Source: Hordeum vulgare subsp. vulgare (taxonomy: Eukaryota > Streptophyta > Magnoliopsida > Poales > Poaceae). From it: 64,000 bases of DNA. Positions 32,794 through 44,450 of this stretch are shown here, piece after piece. The first letter of the stretch is position 1, and each line of letters begins with the position of its first letter. A program made the position numbers and the translations under genes. The notes beneath the pieces are model-generated. The model made no database searches and was not told the origin of the DNA. It worked only from the letters and a program-made list of their open reading frames with translations. The DNA lies in NCBI RefSeq assembly GCF_904849725.1, contig NC_058521.1, forward strand, positions 145,976,744 through 146,040,743. Reading direction: 5' to 3'.

Positions 32794-33246
32794 ACTACCC
32801 CAAGCTTAACCCATTGCTTGTCCTCAAGCCATTTAGTTGACAAACTGAAAGTGATAAGGAAAAACTTTTACGAACTCTTTTGTTCTTGTTTACATATACA
32901 TGCTTAGAGGGCACCCAGGTTTTCACTCTTTTGTTCTTGTTTACATATACATGCTTAGAGGGCACCCAGGTTTTCAGCATAAATCATGACTAATCATATT
33001 GGCAATAACCCATGGAAGTTGTATTAGCTCATATCATTGTCATAATTAGCAGCGAGCAATAATAAGATAACTCAAACGCCAACACTTGATCAAAACAATC
33101 ATGATATAATATGACAACAATGGTATATGGCTAGCCCTTTATGAGACCACAAAACATAAATGCAGAGCACCTCCAAAGTTCAAGCAGCGAATAGACATCC
33201 ACCTCTCCCGTGTGAACACAAGAAGGGGATGAGGGGGCCTCGGCTG
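32794..33246 (-). other. 3' untranslated end upstream of the G2 LTR, with a 51-bp tandem duplication
   Basis: Leftward reading ends GGGTTAAGCTTGGGGTAG, a polypurine tract abutting the LTR. The sequence around TTGTCCTCAAGC and ATGAGACCACAAAACATAAA is the reverse complement of G1's 3' untranslated end (2885-3254). Homology fades near 33210, and C2 is inserted at 33247. Confidence 0.7.
32874..32975. repeat. Exact 51-bp tandem duplication
   Basis: The unit beginning ACTCTTTTGTTCTTGTTTAC and ending CACCCAGGTTTTC occurs at 32874-32924 and 32925-32975 with no difference seen. G1 has no such duplication in the matching place. Confidence 0.92.
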
Positions 33247-35021
33247 TGTAGGGGAATGTTGCATGGGAAAGAAAATTTTCCTACGCGCACGTAAGATCTA
33301 TCCATGGTGACGACCATCTACGAGAGGGGAGATCGGATCCACATACCCTTATAGATCACTAAGCGGGAAGCGTTAAGAAATACGGTTGATGTGGTCGAAC
33401 GTCTTCGCGATCCAAATCGCAAGTCGTCCCGCGGTCCAAACACTATCTAGTGCCAAATGGACGGCACCTCCGCATTCAGCACACATATAGCTCGATGATG
33501 ATATCCACCTTCTTGATCCAGCAAGAGAGATGAAGAGGTGGCTGAATTCTCTGGAAGCACGATGGTGTGACGGTGAACTACTCCGGCAGGGCTTCGTCGT
33601 ACCGTACCGAAATAACTACGGGGTGTCACGAGATGTTGGAGGGAGAGAGGGCTGCGTCGTGGCTTGTGGTGCAAAAAGCCTCTCTGCCCTCCACTATATA
33701 TAGGAGGGGAGGGAGGGCTGGCGCCCTAGGGATTTTCCCTAGGGTTCGGCCGGCGCAAGGAGGAGGGAGTCCTCCTCCTCCAAGTCGGTATTGAGGAGAA
33801 GAACTCCTCTCCTATTTGGCTTGGCCCCGCCTCTCTCTCTTTCTCCACTTCGGCCAAATAGGCCCTCTTGGGCTAGCCTCCCATCCCACCAGGGGCTGGT
33901 GCGCCATCCTTGGGCTTGTTTGGTCCCCTCCCGGGTGGGTGGCCCCTCCCGGTGGAACTCGAGAGCCCATTTGTCACTCCCGTTACTTTACCGGTAATGC
34001 CCGAAATCCTTCCGGAAGCCAAATGGATACTTCCTATATATCAATCTTTGCCTCCGGACCATTCTGAAACCCCTTGTGATGTCCGGAATCTCATCCGAGA
34101 CTCCGAATAACATTTGGTTCCCAACATCAATAATTCAAGTATCGAAACGTCACCGAACCTTTAGTGTGGAGACCCTGCGGGTTCGAGAACTATATAGACA
34201 TGACCGAGACACTCTCCGCCCAATATCCAATAGCGGGACTTGGAGGTTCATATTGGATCCTACATATTCTACGAAGATCTTAATCGGTTGAACCTCTATC
34301 TCAAGGATTCAGTTAGTCCCGTATAACATTCCCTTTGTCCTTCGGTATGTTACTTGCCCGAGGTTCGATCTTCGGTGTCTCTATACCTATTTGAATCTCG
34401 TTACCTGAAAGTCTCTTTACTCATTCTGTAACACAAAATCTCGTGGCTAACTCTTTAATTACAATGCTTGCAAGGCTTGTTGTGATGTTGTATTACCGAG
34501 TGGGCCCCGAGATACCCCTCCGTCATACGGAGTGACAAATCCCAGTCTTGATCCATGCTAACTCAACGGACACCTTCATAGATACCTGTAGAGCACCTTT
34601 ATAGTCACCCAGTTACGTTGCGACATTTGATACACACAAGGTATTCTTCCAGTGTCAGTGAATTACATTGTCTCATGGTCATAGGAACATATACTGGACA
34701 TGCAGAAAAACAGTAGCAATAAAACGACATGAGCACATGCTACATTCCTAGTTTGGGTCTTGTCCATCACATAATTCTCCTAATGATGTGACCCCGTTAT
34801 CAACTAACAACACTTGTCTATGGCTAGCAAACCTTAACCATCTTTGATCAACAAGCTAGTCAACTAGAAGATTTACTAGGGACAGTGTCTTGTCTACGTA
34901 TCCACACATGTATTTGAGTTTCCATTCAATACAATTCTAGCATGGATAATAAACGATTATCTTGAACAAGGAAATATAATAATAACTATTTTATTATTGC
35001 TTGTAGGGCATATTTCCAACA
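33247..35021 (-). repeat. C2 3' LTR
   Basis: It starts TGTAGGGGAATGTTGCATGG and ends GGCATATTTCCAACA. It is followed by GTCTCCCACTTGCACTAGAG, the complement of the polypurine tract that precedes BARE-type 3' LTRs. Confidence 0.9.
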
Positions 35022-37586
35022 GTCTCCCACTTGCACTAGAGTCAATAACCTAACTCACATCATTATGTGATTTACAATGTAACAAATCTAACACCCATAC
35101 AGTTCGAGTGTAGATCATGTTTTTCTCGTGGAAGAGGCTTAGTGAACGGGTCTGCAACATTCAGATCCATGTGCACTTTGCAAATATTTATGTCCTCCTC
35201 CTTGATGTAATCACGGATGGAATTGAAGCATCGCCTTATGTGTCTGGTCCTCTTGTGAAACCTTGGTTCCTTGGCTAGAGAAATGGCACCAGTGTTGTAA
35301 TAGAACAGAGTCATTGGAACCATTGCACTTGGCACAACTCCAAGACATGTCATGAACTGCTTCATCCAAACACTTTCTTTAGCCGCCTCCGAGGCAGCTA
35401 TGTACTCCACTTCGCATGTAGAATCTGCTACCACACTCTGCTTGGAACTGCACCAGCTTACCGCACCCCCATTAAGAATAAATATGTATCCGGTTTGTGA
35501 CTTAGAGTCATCAGGATCAGTATCAAAGCTTGCACCGACATAACCCTTTACGACGAGCTCTTTGTCACCTCCATAAACGAGAAACATTTCCTTAGTCCTT
35601 TTCAGGTACTTTAGAATATTTTTGACCGATGTCTAGTGCTCCATTCTTGGATTTCTTTGAAACCTTCCCGCCATATTTATGGCAAGGCTGACATGAGGTC
35701 TTGTGCACAGAATTGCATACATGATAGACCCTATGCCTGAAGCATAGGGGATGACACTCATATTTTCTCTATCTTCTGCAGTTACTGGGCGTTGAGTCTT
35801 ACTCAACATTATACCTTGTAACACAGGCAAGAACCCTTTCTTGGATTGTTCCATTTTGAACTTCTTCAAAACTTTATCAAGGTATGTGCTTTGTGAAAGT
35901 CCTATCAAGCATCTTGATCTATCTCTATAGGTCTTGATGCCTAATATGTAAGCAGCTTCACATAGGTCCTTCATTGAAAAACTTTTATTCAAGTAATCCT
36001 TTATGCTTCCCAAAAGTTCTATATCATTCTAATCAGCAATATGTCATCCACATATAATATTAGAAATGATATAGAGCTCCCACTCACTTTCTTGTAAATA
36101 CAAGCTTATCCATAAACTTATATAAACCCAAATGCCTTGATCACCTCATCAAATCATTGATTCCAATTTCGAGATGCTTGCACTAGTCCATAAGTGGATC
36201 GCTAGAGTTTGCATACTTTGTCATCATTCTCTGGATCGGAAAAACCTTTCGGTTGCATCATATACAACTCTTCCTTAAGGAAACCGTTAAGGAACACTGT
36301 TTTGACATCCATCTACCAAATTTCATAATCAAAAAATGCAGCTATTGCTAACATGATTCTGACGGACTTAAGCATCACTACGGGTGAGAAAGTCTCATCG
36401 TAGTCAACTCCTTGAACTTGTGAAAAACCCTTTGCCACAAGTCGAGCTTTATAGACGGTGACATTACCGTCCGTGACTGTCTTCTTCTTAAAGATCCATT
36501 TATTCTGAATGGGCTTTCGCCCTTCAGGTGATACTTCCAAGGTCCATACTTTGTTTTCAAACATGGATCCTATCTCGGATTTCATGGCCTCTAACCATTT
36601 TTTGGAATCCGGGCCCACCATTGCTTCTCCATAGCTCGTAGGTTCATCGTTATCTAACAACATGATTGATAAGATAGGGTTGGCGTACCACTCAGGAGCA
36701 GTACGTGCCCTTGTTGACCTACGAGGTCCGACAAAAACTTGATCTGAAGTTTCATGATCATCATCATTGGCTTCCTCTTCAACTGTCGTGGGTTCCACAG
36801 GAACATCTTTCTGTGCTGCGCTACTATCTGGTTGAAGTAGTGGTTCTATAACCTCATCAAGTTCTATCTTCCTCCCACTCTATTCTTTCAAGAGAAACTC
36901 TTTCTCAAGAAATGCTCCATTTTTAGCGACAAACACTTTGCCTTCGGATCTGAGATAGAAGGTGTACCCAACTGTCTCTTTTCGGTATCCTATGAAGACG
37001 CACTTTTCCGCTTTGGGTTCCAGCTTTTTGACATAAGCATCACATCCCCAAACCTTAAGAAACAACAACTTCGGCTTCTTGCCATACCACATTTCATATG
37101 GTGTCGTCTCAACGGATATTGATGTTGCCCTATTTAAAGTGAATGCAGGTGTCTCTAATGCATAGCCCCAAAACAATAATGGCAAATTGGTAAGAGACAT
37201 CATAGAACGCACCATATCTAATAACGTACAGTTACGACATTCGGACACACCATTACGTTGTGGTGTTCCACGCGGTGTCAACTGTGAAACAATTCCACAT
37301 TGTCTGAAGTGAGTACCAAACTCATAACTCATATACTCTCCTCCTCGATCAGATCTTACGAATTTGATCTTCTTATTACGATGATTTTCAACTTCACTCT
37401 CAAATTGCTTGAACTTTCCAAACGTTTCAGACTTATGCTTCATTAAATAAATATAATCATATCTACTCAAATCATCTGTGAAGGTCAGAAAATAATGATA
37501 ACCATTGCGCGCCTCTATGCTCATCAGTCCGCACACATCAGTATGTATGATCTCCAACAAGTCACTTGCACGCTCCATTGTTCCGG
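35022..37586 (-). pseudogene. C2 integrase, reverse transcriptase and RNase H remnant
   Basis: Reading leftward: integrase core from TMERASDLLEIIHTDVCG (37578) through FVRSDRGGEY to a stop at 36880; linker and reverse transcriptase start (36798-36313; VQGVDYDETFSP); reverse transcriptase continuation (36013-35633; KDLCEAAYILGIK); and RNase H (35587-35072; VADSTCEVEYIAASEAAKE). Stops or shifts separate all of these. The YVDD catalytic region near 36040 is damaged. Confidence 0.85.
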
Positions 37587-37696
37587 AGGATAAGCCTCAA
37601 ATTATGGGCCCGGTCAACAAAGTTGCTTCCATTATCTCTTAGCTTAGCTTTCTCTAGGAACGTATTAAAATTCAGGGGTGCTACTGCGTGAGCCAT
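37587..37696 (-). pseudogene. C2 gag start fused to integrase by deletion
   Basis: From ATG 37696 the first 35 or so Gag codons (FNTFLEKAKL, then FVDRAHNLRLI) run directly into integrase sequence TCCGGAACAATGGAGCGTGC. Compared with C4, roughly 1.6 kb covering most of gag, the protease and the integrase zinc-binding part is gone. The junction shares the short string TCC. Confidence 0.82.
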
Positions 37697-38938
37697 TGGT
37701 CTACAACATAAATTTGCAAAGATTACTTAAACTATGTTCAAGATAATTGAGTTTAGTTAATCATACTACTAATAAACTCCCACTCAAATTGACATTCCTC
37801 TAGTCATATGAGTGTCACATGATCCAAATTGACCAATTCATGACCGATCATCACGTGAGTTAAGTTAGCTTCAATGGTGAACATATCTATGTTGATCATA
37901 TCTACTATATGACTCATGTTCTACCTTTCGGTCTCTAGTATTACGATGTCATGTCTGTACATGCTAGGCTCGTCAAGTTTAACCCGAGTGTTCTACGTGT
38001 GCAATTGTTTTGCACCCGTTGTATGTGAACATAGAGTCTATCACACCCGATCATCACGTGGTGTCTCTAAATGACGAATTGTCGCAATGGTGCACACTCG
38101 GGGAGAACACAATTTTATCTTGAAATTTTAGTGAGGGGTCACCATATAATGCTACCGTCGTCCTAAGCAAAATAAGGTGCAGAAAAGGATTAACATCACA
38201 TTCAAATCATAAGTGACATGATATGGCCATGAACTTGTGCGTTTATTCTCCATCTTGAATCACCGGCATGATCTCCATCATCACCAGCGCCACACCATGA
38301 TCTCCATCATTGTGTTGCCGTCGAGGTTGTCGCGCTAACTATGATATTGCTACTAAAGCTACTGAACTAGCGATAAAGCAAAGCATCACCAAGCACAAAA
38401 TAATTAAAGACAACCCTATGGCTCCCACCGGTTGTCGTAGCATCAACATGAAAGTCAATATTTAACTATTACAACATGATCATCTCATACATCAAATATA
38501 TCATATAATGTCTATGGCCATATCATATCACATCATACCCTGCAAAAACAAGTTAGGCATCCTCTAATTTGTTGTTGCATGTTATACGTGGCTGCTATGG
38601 GTATCTAGCATGATCGCATCTTACTTACGTAAAACCACAATGGTGGTACACAAGTTGCTATTTAACCTTCTCCAATGATTGCCTCAGTCAAATCCGATTC
38701 AACTAAAGTTGGAGAAACAGACACCCGCCAGCCATCTTTATGCAACAAGTTGCATGTTAGTCGATGGAACCGGTCTCTCGCAAGCGTACAAGTAATGTTG
38801 GTCCGGTCCGCTTCATCCAACAATACCACGAAATCAATAAAAGACTAAGGAGGGAAGCAATATGAATATCAACGCCCACAAACTCCTTTGTGTTCTACTC
38901 GAGATGTCATCTCGCATAGACCTAGCTCATGATGCCAC
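37697..38938 (-). other. C2 5' leader and primer-binding site
   Basis: Non-coding, aligned with the leaders of C1 and C4. Leftward from 38938 the primer site reads GTGGCATCATGAGCTAGG. No genes. Confidence 0.8.
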
Positions 38939-40722
38939 TGTAGGGGAACATTGCATGGGAAACAAAAAAATTCCTACGCACACCTAAGATCTATCCATGG
39001 TGATGACCATCTATGAGAGGGGAGATCGGATCCACATACCCTTGTAGATCGCTAAGCGAGAAGCGTTAAGAAACGCGGTTGATGTAGTCGAACGTCTTCG
39101 CGATCAAAATCACAAGCCGTCCCGCGATCTAATCACGATCTAGTGCCGAACGGACGGCACCTCCGCGTTCAGCACATGTACAGCTCGATGACGATCTCCG
39201 CCTTCTTGATCCAGCAAGAGAGACGAAGAGGTAGCTGAATTATTCGGCAGCACGACGATGTGACGGTGATGATGGTGGAGCTACTTCGGCACGGCTTCCT
39301 CGTGTCGTACCAAAATAACTATGGGGTGTCACGAGGTGGTGGAGGGAGAGAGGGCTGCATCGTGGCTTGTGGTGCAAAAAGCCTCTCTACCCTCCACTAT
39401 ATATAGGAGGGGAGGGAGGGTGGCACCCTAGGGACTTGCCCTAGCGTTCGGTCGACGTAAGGAGGAGGGAGGAGTCCTCCTCCAAGTTAGTTTGGAGGAG
39501 GAGAACTCCTCTCCTATTCGGTTTGGCCCCACCTCTCTCTCTTTCTCCACTTCGACCGAATAGGCCCTCTTGGGTTGGGCGCCTAGCCCACCAGGGGCTG
39601 GTGCGCCACCCTTGGGCCTGTTTGGTCCCCTCCCGGGTGGGTGGCCCCTCCAGGTGGAACTCCAGAACCCATTCGTCACTCCCGGTACTTTACCGGTAAT
39701 GCCCAAAATCCTTCCGGAAGCCAAATGGATACTTCCTATATATCAATCTTTGTCTCTGTACCATTCAAGAACCCCTCGTGACGTCCAGGATGTCATACGG
39801 GACTCCAAAAAACATTCGGTTACCAACATCAATAATTCAACTATACTGAAACGTCACCGAACCTTAAGTGTGCAGACCGTGAGGGTTCGAGAACTATGTA
39901 GACATGACCGAGACACTCTCCACCCAATATCCAATAGCGGGACCTGGAGGTCCATATTGGATCCTACATATTCTACGAAGATCTTAATCAGTTGAACCAC
40001 TATGTCAAGGATTTAGTTAATCCCGTATAACATTTCCTTTGTCCTTCGGTTTGTTACTTGCCCGACATTCGATCATCGGTATCTATATACCTATTTGAAT
40101 CTCGTTACCGACAAGTCTCTTTACTCGTTCCGTATCAAAAAATCTCATGGCTAACTCTTTAGTCACAATGCTTGAAAGGCTTGTTGTGATGTTGTATTAT
40201 CGAGTGGGCCCCGAGATACCTCTCTGTCATACAGAGTGACAAATCCGAGTCTTGATCTATGCTAACTCAACGGACACCTTCAGAGATACCTCTAGAGCAC
40301 CTTTATAGTCACACAATCACGTTGCGACGTTTGATACATACAAGGTATTCTTCCGGTGTTAGTGAGTTACATGTTCCCATGGTCTTAGGAACATATACTT
40401 GACATGCATAGAAACAGTAGCAATAAACGACACGATCACATGCTACGTTCATAGTTTGGGTCATGTCCATCACATCATTCTCCTAATAATGTGACCCCTT
40501 ATCAAATGACAACACTTGTCTATGGCTAGGAAACCTTAACCATCTTTCATCAACGAGCTAGTCAACTAGAGGCTTACTGTGGACAATGTGTTGTCTATGT
40601 ATCCACACATGTATCTGAGTTTCCATTAAATACAATTCCAGCATGGATAATAAACGATTATCTTGAACAACGAAATATAATAATAACTATTTTATTATTG
40701 CCTCTAGGGCATATTTCCAACA
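38939..40722 (-). repeat. C2 5' LTR
   Basis: It starts TGTAGGGGAACATTGCATGG and ends CTAGGGCATATTTCCAACA; TATATATA lies near 39398. The right flank is GGGTG. Confidence 0.9.
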
Positions 40723-41224
40723 GGGTGGGCCTAGTGCGATGGGAACAAGGGGGCTTACCTTTCTTTCATTTCATTTCCTATTTTAGGTCTTATTAGTTAT
40801 TTATGTTTTGATTTATTTCTAACGCCAAACGACATTCGTAAATTATGGGACCTGGCCCATAAATCAACTTGCTATTTATAGTGCTTCCACAAAAAGTTTT
40901 GGGGTCATTTGAAATTGTTTGGAATTTACATAAATTAAAAGGGGATTTCATAATTAATTTGGCCTTTTGTTAAATTGTTTTAGAGGAACAAAAATAGTTG
41001 ATAAAAAGTTGGTTTCAATTTTATAAATACTTAGGGAATATCTGTAACTCAAACATGATTTTTGTTTTCAGGTTTGTGAACTTTTGTTTCACACTTAATA
41101 TTTGAATTTGAACTCAAGATGGAATTTGAAATGAGGTTGGAACCGAGATGATCAAGAATAATTTAGCAAAATGATTAGTCCCTTAATGATGATCACTATA
41201 GCTCATTACATTTGGGGTGTCACA
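40723..41224. mobile_element. Unidentified LTR-like fragment
   Basis: An AT-rich piece ending ATTTGGGGTGTCACA, the style of some grass LTR ends. It lies between C2 and the truncated start of C3. No coding region and no second copy in the window. Family unknown. Confidence 0.35.
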
Positions 41225-42360
41225 AACCTTACTTGTCCACGTACAAGAGATCGGTTCCGTTGACTCACATCCGACTCGTTTGCATAAAGGTGGCTCGCGG
41301 ATGTGTGTCTCTCCCACTTTAGTTGAATCAGATTCGACAGAGGTGGTCCTTGTAGAAGGTTAAAAGGCAACTTTAATATCACTATTGTTGCTTTGCTTAG
41401 GTAAGAATGGTTCTTTCTAGTTACCCATAGCATCCACGTAAAACTTGCAACAACAAAGTAGAGGACGTCTAACTTGTTTTTGCAGGGAATGTTGTGATGT
41501 AATATGGCCAAGACATGATTTTATATATGTGATGTATGAGATGATCATAATTTTTAATAGTTATCACGACTTGCATGTCAATGAGTACGGCAACCGTTAG
41601 GAGCCATAGGGTTGTCTTTATTTTATTTGTGTCATTTGCTTTACTTTATCGCTATGAGTTAGCAATAGTTGTAGAACCAATAGTTGGAGCGACAACTACA
41701 TGGCGACGCGATGACAGAGATCATGATGATGGAGATTATGGTGTCATGTCGGTGATGATGGATATCATGACGGTGCTTTGGAGATGGATATCAAAAGCAC
41801 AAGATGATGATGGCCATATCATGTCACTTATATGATTTGCATGCGATGTTTATCCTTTTATGCATCTTATTTTTTCTTAGGAAGATGGTAGCATTATAAG
41901 ATGATCCCTCACTAAAATTTCAAGATAAAATTGTGTTCTCCCCAAGTATGCACCGTTGCGAAGGTTCGTCGTTTCGAAGCACCTCGTGGTGATCGGGTGT
42001 GATTGACTCTACGTTTGCATACAACGAGTGTAAGCCAGTTTTATAGATGCAAAATACTTGGGTTAAACTTGACGATCCTAGCATGTATAGACATGGCCTC
42101 GGAACACAGGAGACCAAAAGGTCGAACATGAGTCATATAGTACATATCATCAACATGGAGAGGTTCACCATTGAAACCACTTCATCTCACGTGATGATCG
42201 GACTTGGGTTGGTGGATTTGGATCATGTTACACTTAGACAACCTAAGGCATGTTGATTTGAGTGGGAGTTCATTAGTAATTTTATTAGATAGACTAATTA
42301 TCATGAACATAGTCAAAATGTCTTTGCAAATTATGTTGTAGATAAATAGCTCGTGATGTA
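41225..42360 (+). other. C3 leader
   Basis: Non-coding sequence matching, in reverse complement, the leaders of C1, C2 and C4, with many substitutions. The 86-residue ORF at 41575-41835 is not supported by the other copies. Confidence 0.75.
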
Positions 42361-44450
42361 GCTGCCATGTTTTGATATTTTCCTAGAGAAAACGAAGTTA
42401 AAAGATAATGGTAGCAATTATGCGGACAAGGTCCATGATCTAAGGATTGTCCTCATTGATGCACAGAAGGCTTATGTCCTTGATGCACTGCTCGGTGCGC
42501 CACCCCCTCGAGCCTCGTCTATGGGTGTTGTGAACATCGAACATGCATGTTCCGGTGACTACTTAATAGTTCAGTGCACCATGCTTTATGACTTAGAACC
42601 GGGGCTCCAAAGACGTTTTCAACGCCATGGAGAATGTGAGATGTTCGAGGAGCTCAAATTGTTATTTCGGGCTCATGCCCGTATTGAGAGGTATGATACC
42701 TCCGACAAGTTCTTTGCCTGCAAGATGGAGGAGAATAGCTCAATCGGTGAGCATGTGCTCAGATTGTGTGGGTGCTACAATCGTTCTAATCACGTGGGAG
42801 TTGGTCTTTCACATAAGATCGTGATTGATAGAGTTCTCCAAGACACTGCTACCAAGCTACTCGCAATGTTCTACACTACGAAGGTAGAAATCAAGAAGGA
42901 GCATCAAGTGTTGATAGTTAATAAGACCACTAGTTTCAAGAAGGGCAAGGGAAGAAGGGAAACATCAAGAATGGCAAGCCAGTTTTCGCTCCAGTGAAGA
43001 AACCCAAGGTTGAACCCAAACCCGAGACTGAGTGCTTCTGTTGTGAGGGGAATGGTTAGTGGAAGCGGAACTACCCCACATACTTGGCAGATAAGAAGGC
43101 TGACAATGTCAACAAAAGTATATTTGATATACATGTTGTTTTTGTATACCTTAATAGTGCTCGTAGTAGCCCCTAGGTATTTGATATCGGTTCAGTTGCT
43201 AATACTAGTAACTCAAAACAGGAGTTGCAGAATAAACTGAGACTAGCTAAGGGCGAGGTGATAATGTGTGTTGGAAGTGTTTCCAAGGTTGATGTAATAA
43301 CCATCGCACCCTCCATCTACCTTCAAGATTAGTGTTAAACCTAAATAAATGTTATTTGGTGTCTGCGTTGAGCATGAACATTATATTGATCTTGTTTATT
43401 GCGATACGATTATTCATTTAAGTCAAAGAATAATGGTTATTCTGTTTACATGAATAATATATTTTATGATCATGCACCCAATGTGAATGGGTTATTGAAT
43501 CTCGATCGTAGTGATACACATGTTCATAGTATTGATGCCAAAAGATGTAAAGTTAGTAATGATAGTACCACTTACTTGGTGCACTGTTGCTTAGGTCATA
43601 TTGGTGTAAAACACATGAAGAAACTCCATGCTGATGGATCTTTGGACTCACTCGATTTTGAATATCTTGAGACATGCGAACCATGTCTCATGAGCAAGAT
43701 GACTAAGACCTCGTATTCCGGTAAGATGGAGCGGGAAAGTGACTTATTGGAAATAATACATTTTCATGTATGTAGTCCAATGAGTGTTGAAGCATGCACT
43801 AGATATTGTTATTTTCTTACCTTCATAGATGATTTGAGTAGTTACATGTATGCTTACTTGATGAAACACAAGTATGAAATATTGAAAAGTTCAAGCAATT
43901 TCAAAGTGAAGTTGAAGATCATCGTGACAAGAAGTTAAATGTCTACGATATGATCGTGGAGGTGAATATCTGAGTTACGAGTTTGGTATACATTTAAGAC
44001 AATGTGGAAATTGTTTCACAACTCATGCCACGTGGAACACCATAGTATAATGGTGTGTCCGAGCGTCATAGTCGCACTCTATTGGATATGGTGTGATCTA
44101 TGATGTCTCTTACTGATATGCGACTATCATTTTAGGGTTATGCATTAGAGACAACCACATTCACTTTAAATAGGGCATCATCTAAATCCATTGAGACAAC
44201 ACCGTATGAATTATGGTTTGGCAATAAACCTAAGCCGTCGTTTCTTAAAGTTTGGAGCTACGGCGTTTATGTCAAAAGGCTTCAGCCTGATAAGCTCAAA
44301 CACAAAGCGGAGAAGTGTGTATTCATAGGATACCATAAGGAAACAATTGGGTATACCGTCTATCTCATATCAGAAGGCAAAGTCTTTGTTGCCAAGAATG
44401 GATCCTTTCTAGAGAAAGAGTTTCTTCTGAAACAATTGAGTAGGAGGAGG
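42361..44450 (+). pseudogene. C3 gag, protease and integrase remnant
   Basis: Gag similarity includes YDLEPGLQRRFQRHGE and ACKMEENSSIGEHVLRLCG (42521-42997), then a zinc-knuckle remnant (ECFCCEGNG). Protease is unrecognisable beyond FDIGSVAN. Integrase zinc region and core are at 43399-43938 (CCLGHIGVKHMKKLH, CEPCLMSKMTKT, FIDDLSSYMYAYLMKHK), with further broken integrase to 44450. It is the most degraded of the copia coding regions here. Confidence 0.83.
44446..44450. repeat. Left target-site duplication of C4 (GGAGG)
   Basis: Repeated exactly at 53322-53326. Removing C4 restores TTGAGTAGGAGGAAGATAGA, the expected copia sequence. Confidence 0.92.

Larger units (their letters stand above)
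15958..33246 (-). mobile_element. Athila-type element G2 (minus), split by G3 and truncated by C1 and C2
   Basis: G2 pieces are 15958-17882 (3' untranslated region and ATHILA-like ORF), 27682-31382 (ORF start, spacer, gag-protease and primer site), 31383-32793 (LTR) and 32794-33246 (a 3' untranslated end upstream of that LTR). The layout equals G1 but with many stops, so it is older. G3 occupies 17883-27681. The 3' part of G2 continues left of C1, outside the window. The nesting order implies G2 was present before C1, G1 and G3. Confidence 0.82.
33247..40722 (-). mobile_element. Copia element C2 (BARE/WIS/Angela type), internally deleted
   Basis: Two LTRs (33247-35021 and 38939-40722) flank RNase H, reverse transcriptase and integrase remnants, a sliver of gag, and a leader. 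Flanks are GGCTG (33242-33246) and GGGTG (40723-40727), an imperfect target duplication. Most of gag, the protease and the integrase zinc region are missing through one deletion at about 37586. It is non-functional. Confidence 0.87.
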
